This document shows positions 17,991-21,506 of a stretch of DNA of 21,506 nt, piece after piece (the first letter of the stretch is position 1; every line of letters begins with the position of its first letter). The position numbers and the translations under genes were made by a program. Source of the DNA: Seminavis robusta (taxonomy: Eukaryota; Bacillariophyta; Bacillariophyceae; Naviculales; Naviculaceae); assembly GCA_903772945.1 (NCBI GenBank), contig CAICTM010001852.1, forward strand, positions 1 to 21,506. Direction: 5' to 3'. The notes beneath the pieces were generated by a model. That model had not been told where the DNA came from and ran no database searches. It saw nothing but the letters and a program-made list of their open reading frames with translations.

Positions 17991-19036
17991 AACGGACTTC
18001 TCGAGTATAGCTAGCTGACTGACAGCATAGACGAGAAGAGCTTCATGTATGACGACAAAAGCCACCTTTTGAGCAATCTGGCCAAGCTAGCTAGGTCCCT
18101 TCCAAAACAAAACTGGCCGCAACACAATCACTCCACCAGCCTTTTGTGGTGGGCAATCGAGCTAAGCTACCGTACTGGTACCACCCACGACCTGGAAGGC
18201 AGATACATGTACCGGTATGTGAGTGGCGAAATTCAATCTATCTATCTTTCTAGCAGGCTATCCGGATACATGTAGTGGGAGCAATGCACTCACTACGGTA
18301 GCTAGCTAGTGAAGCAAAACGGAACAAGACCTGAGCTCACCAGCTTTGTAGCAACTCGGGGATCCATACGGTAGCTTGAAGGAGGTGTTGCAAAAAGGGA
18401 ACGAAGCACATGGACTTTTTTTGTGGGTTCACCAGTTGCTAAAGGATCCCTTGTTTGCACAACAGTTCGGAACAAGACAGACAGATGATGCTCTGATGCC
18501 GATGCTTTGCCGTCGTCATCCTAGCTGGCTACCGGGTATTCGTATCGGCACTACCATCGCTTGTGCCCAGTCGACCACTACCTATTTTAATCCCAGCATC
18601 TGGTGACTGAATCAATAGAATTCAGCATGTTGGCGCTACCGCTCGGCTTCCCATGAAGTTGTAGTTAGAAACACAATTTTACGGTTAGCCAAAATTGTGA
18701 GCATTACTTAGGCTTAAAAATGTCGTCCTGCTCATCTATCCATAGTACTTAGGTTGACAGTTACATCAATGAGTGGCGCGGCACCAATCGTACATTTTGG
18801 ACCAACCACCACTGCACTCCGAAGAAGGTCGATCTTTCGCATTCTCGCATCATCACTCTTGCATTCTCACAGGCAAGCCATCCCACGGGTCAGCGGTGCC
18901 AGTTAACCAACAATAGACCTCCACAACAGTAGAGGTGCTTCATTGCCTGTCTCCTCCTCCCTTATAGATTGATCAAAAGCTCGTAATCGCACTCCACTCG
19001 ACAATCCTCAGTCAGTATCATCAGATAATCCTCAGG
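17991..19036. other. Intergenic region
   Basis: About 1 kb between two plus-strand genes. It contains scattered GCTAGCTAG and GTACCGGTA-type words (18085-18320) and one small hairpin at 18673-18698. The open frame at 18376-18606 starts with TTG, has no ATG and no recognisable domain. The promoter of the carboxypeptidase gene should be in the right part. Confidence 0.5.
18673..18698. repeat. Short perfect hairpin
   Basis: acaatttt and aaaattgt form a perfect 8-bp stem with a 10-base loop in intergenic DNA about 340 bp upstream of the carboxypeptidase gene. Its role is unknown and it could be chance. Confidence 0.6.
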
Positions 19037-21451
19037 ATGTTCTGGTCTTTCTGCAACAAAACCAAAGTGGGAATATGGCCTTCTCTTGTTCTGTTCCTTC
19101 TTCCTAGAGACTCTTGCTCTCAATCATCCGTCCCCTATGTTGCTTACAAGTTATTGACGGCGCAACAAATCTCCGACACTCTGACGAGTTGGCAGGTGGA
19201 ATATCCCAACTTTGTGACTACTCATACCAGCCAAGAAAAATTTGGATTACCTGCCGCAGGGTTTTCCTACGATTGTCCCTTTGATCCCCAAGTCGACGGT
19301 TGTCTCAACTACTACGCCGTAGTACAAGACTATGTGGCCCATCCACCGGGATCTACCAGCAGCAATCGACTTCCTACCATGTTGCTCAGTGGAGAACTCC
19401 ATGGCAATGAACGGGTCGGACCGACCGCCGTCATGGAAGCCACGAGAATTCTCCTCGAAGCGGCGGCGTGTCAAGCATTGCCACGGTTTACCCACAATAA
19501 TGACACGCAATGGGAATTGGACTCTGCCAAAGCAGTGACTTGTCAAGGTCGACTCTCCGATCGATACGGCATGTCCGATATCCAACAACAATGGCTGGCA
19601 CGATTGGTCAGTACAAGGCGGATCATTGTCGTCCCCACGGCCAATGCGTTGGGGTATTATCGCAATGCACGAGAAGAAGGAAATGTCGATCCCAACCGTG
19701 ATTTCCCCTATGATCATTTACCATCCGATACGGATGAATGTATGCGCACCATTGCGGCACGGACCATGAATGAACTCTTTCGGCATTATATGATTAGCAA
19801 CAGTTTTACATTTCACGGTGGCACCGAGTTACTGGGATATGAGTGGGGCAATCCGACCCATTTTGGATACGTGTCACCCGATGATATCGCCCAAGATCAA
19901 TTGGCACGATCGTACAGTGTCTACGGTGGGAGCTTTCAGGGGAACAATGGGCGATATCATCCCAATTATTTATACGGGGATATGAATTCCATCATTTACT
20001 ATGTCCGAGGAGGATTCGAGGATTATGCCTATGCGGGGAGTTGGGACAATACCAACATGGTCGTCTGCAATCCCAACACATATGGTGGATATCCAGCGGA
20101 AAAGACTACCTATGATGCCGGGATGCTTCGTTCCTTCAACATGTTGGCAGAAACCAGTTGGGTCAAATCACCCAATGACAATGATTTGGGAACATCTCTG
20201 AATGTCTTGTACGAAAACAGTGACTCTGGCAACACCAAGAACCGACGACAAAGAAGAAGGACCCAAATTGGAGATGATGACTTTTATCCCTCGGCGTCGG
20301 CACGGCTAGAAGCCAATGAACGCATGGCACAGGGGCATATTCCACGCAATATACGTCTCTCCATTGCCGCTATTGAAATGATCCACCCCTATGTACGCAT
20401 CACAGCTGTCGATGGCTTGGAATTGCCCGATGATATTGTGCCATTGGCATCTCGTGGGTACAGTGACCATCCGGCTTGCAACAATCGTGCTTTGGTATTG
20501 GATGCTCAAGAACGATTATTGGAACAAGCCGTCAAGACGGGAGCACTCCCCGTCATGGAGATCCCACTGGCGGACACTGGTGGCCTCCTCGATCTGCAGT
20601 GGACCGTGGGAGGTGCCATGACAATTGATCAAACACAGTTATGGGTAGCTGCTATCGATGATAGTGCTGTAGCGGCGAATGATGCAACTGCCTGGTTGCA
20701 AGACTACATTTGTGGAGATCCTTTGAACGAAGTCATGTCCCTGTCCCAGCGACTGGAGCCAAATGCCATCAAAGCAGCGTTTACCGCCGTGGGCACACCA
20801 CAACAGGGCACTGGATTCTTCTCGGCATTTGGGCCTCGACCAATCCCACTGGATGACACAATGGGACCCGTCTTTCATTCTATATTGGATTTGGCTTCTT
20901 TGAACGTGAATGCGGAAACGACACTCGTCGTTTTGGCCAGTGCTCAAGTCGATAGTTCCTGGACACAGCTGCCAGTCAACACGCCAGTGGCACCATCGAA
21001 CACGGGACCACAGTCTCACATGGTCCAGGTCAGGACCAATGCGAATTGGAAACATGTCAATAGCCAGGGCTATGTTGTTCAAGGACAAACCGAATTCTTC
21101 ACGGAACCTATTCTGATACGATTGTTGGATAGCGGCAGTAGCGTGACAGCGGCAACACTGGTCAACGACCGATTCCAAAAGCCATCGGAACGACCAGGTC
21201 TCAGTACCACGGTCCCGGACAACACGGTGACAGGGAGCGGTAGCGGTAGTGGCATCAGCGTTGGTGGTGTCAGTGTAAACATTGTACAGGTGGAAGACAT
21301 TACAGAAGCCCCAACCCTCCAAACGGAAGCGCCTACGTTCGATGGATCCGTCGAGGCAACAATGGAGGCAACGATGCCCCAGAAACCCTTCTTCCACCGC
21401 CCTCATGAAGAACAAGAGAAGCAATGCAGAACCTTCCCAATCCGCAGCTGA
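19037..21451 (+). CDS. Secreted M14-family zinc carboxypeptidase
   Basis: A single exon of 804 residues. The ATG at 19037 gives a signal peptide-like start (VGIWPSLVLFLLPRDSCS). The metallocarboxypeptidase core is complete. Zinc ligands H122 and E125 lie in SGELHGNERVGPTAVMEA, and substrate-binding N220-R221 in NVDPNRDFPY. The third zinc ligand H260 lies in SFTFHGGTELLGYEWG, and the general base E328 in YYVRGGFEDYAYAGSW. These are the M14 hallmarks, so the protein should remove C-terminal residues from peptides outside the cell or in the secretory path. After the core (about 40-390) come a basic patch (KNRRQRRRTQ, about 405-414), a domain of about 320 residues that I do not recognise, a Gly-Ser linker (VTGSGSGSGISVGG) and a Thr/Pro/Glu-rich tail. 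The specificity pocket cannot be read by eye. No membrane helix is seen at the C-terminus as annotated, although the neighbouring frame stays open past the stop to the window end. Confidence 0.9.
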   Translation: MFWSFCNKTKVGIWPSLVLFLLPRDSCSQSSVPYVAYKLLTAQQISDTLTSWQVEYPNFVTTHTSQEKFGLPAAGFSYDCPFDPQVDGCLNYYAVVQDYVAHPPGSTSSNRLPTMLLSGELHGNERVGPTAVMEATRILLEAAACQALPRFTHNNDTQWELDSAKAVTCQGRLSDRYGMSDIQQQWLARLVSTRRIIVVPTANALGYYRNAREEGNVDPNRDFPYDHLPSDTDECMRTIAARTMNELFRHYMISNSFTFHGGTELLGYEWGNPTHFGYVSPDDIAQDQLARSYSVYGGSFQGNNGRYHPNYLYGDMNSIIYYVRGGFEDYAYAGSWDNTNMVVCNPNTYGGYPAEKTTYDAGMLRSFNMLAETSWVKSPNDNDLGTSLNVLYENSDSGNTKNRRQRRRTQIGDDDFYPSASARLEANERMAQGHIPRNIRLSIAAIEMIHPYVRITAVDGLELPDDIVPLASRGYSDHPACNNRALVLDAQERLLEQAVKTGALPVMEIPLADTGGLLDLQWTVGGAMTIDQTQLWVAAIDDSAVAANDATAWLQDYICGDPLNEVMSLSQRLEPNAIKAAFTAVGTPQQGTGFFSAFGPRPIPLDDTMGPVFHSILDLASLNVNAETTLVVLASAQVDSSWTQLPVNTPVAPSNTGPQSHMVQVRTNANWKHVNSQGYVVQGQTEFFTEPILIRLLDSGSSVTAATLVNDRFQKPSERPGLSTTVPDNTVTGSGSGSGISVGGVSVNIVQVEDITEAPTLQTEAPTFDGSVEATMEATMPQKPFFHRPHEEQEKQCRTFPIRS

Positions 21452-21506
21452 CATTCAACGTAGTAGCAGGACTGAGAAAACCAGTCCTTCGGACAATCCT
21501 GGTCAA
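21452..21506. other. Downstream flank, cut by window edge
   Basis: Fifty-five bases after the carboxypeptidase stop. They hold no gene of their own, but a frame offset by one base from the carboxypeptidase is open here and reads Ser/Thr/Pro-rich (SQSAADIQRSSRTEKTSPSD). Confidence 0.4.

Noticed and set aside
18376..18606. A 76-residue plus-strand gene
   Set aside because: It begins with TTG, has no ATG lead, no domain and no upstream signals; likely chance.
18640..18720. Possible tRNA or small RNA around the 18673-18698 hairpin
   Set aside because: No cloverleaf, A/B box or anticodon arm could be formed; only one short stem is present.
19247..19717. Minus-strand 156-residue gene, and a similar one at 20639-21454
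   Set aside because: Antisense shadows of the well-supported M14 carboxypeptidase.

Overview
The window looks like nuclear DNA of a microalga, most likely a pennate diatom. The genes have short GT-AG introns (42 to 154 nt), stand singly on both strands, and are separated by roughly 0.3-1.4 kb of non-coding DNA. Several families are typical of diatom genomes: short 27-residue ankyrin-like repeats with an NGCPW signature, small secreted leucine-rich-repeat proteins with a Cys-rich cap, a family-2/cAMP-receptor-like 7TM receptor, a soluble hybrid histidine kinase and a Copia-type gag. The diatom assignment is an inference from gene style and family recognition; no ribosomal or organellar marker is present.

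Layout: 1-1041 (minus) is a frameshifted gag region of a Copia-like LTR retrotransposon. 1042-~1866 is its upstream leader and possible LTR, with two perfect hairpins. 1875-2893 (minus) is an ankyrin-like repeat gene, broken by a frame-changing deletion, whose repeats include a near-perfect 162-bp duplication. 3338-4921 (plus) is a 7TM receptor gene with two introns and a one-base frameshift in a T run. A coding-looking stretch to 5672 may be its tail or an unrelated ghost gene. 6267-7165 and 7989-9112 (both minus) are paralogous small secreted LRR genes, each rebuilt here with all introns in phase 1. 9522-11077 (plus) is a membrane-anchored protein-kinase-like gene with altered catalytic motifs. 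11517-11804 is a minisatellite. 12182-15058 (minus) is a GAF-histidine kinase-receiver hybrid with a Cys-Pro-bearing insertion in its ATPase domain. 16437-17990 (plus) is a secreted EGF plus beta-propeller (glycosidase-like) protein. 19037-21451 (plus) is a secreted M14 zinc carboxypeptidase.

There is no operon logic. Many of the genes concern the cell surface, secretion or signalling (receptor, secreted LRRs, membrane-anchored kinase-like protein, sensor kinase, secreted hydrolases), but nothing in the sequence proves they act together. The points most worth a second look are the motif-deviant and probably lumenal kinase-like protein, the histidine kinase with twin CPFL motifs inserted in its ATPase domain, the phase-1 modular LRR pair, and the repeated pattern of single-base indels in otherwise clean reading frames. 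That last pattern may reflect assembly error rather than gene death.
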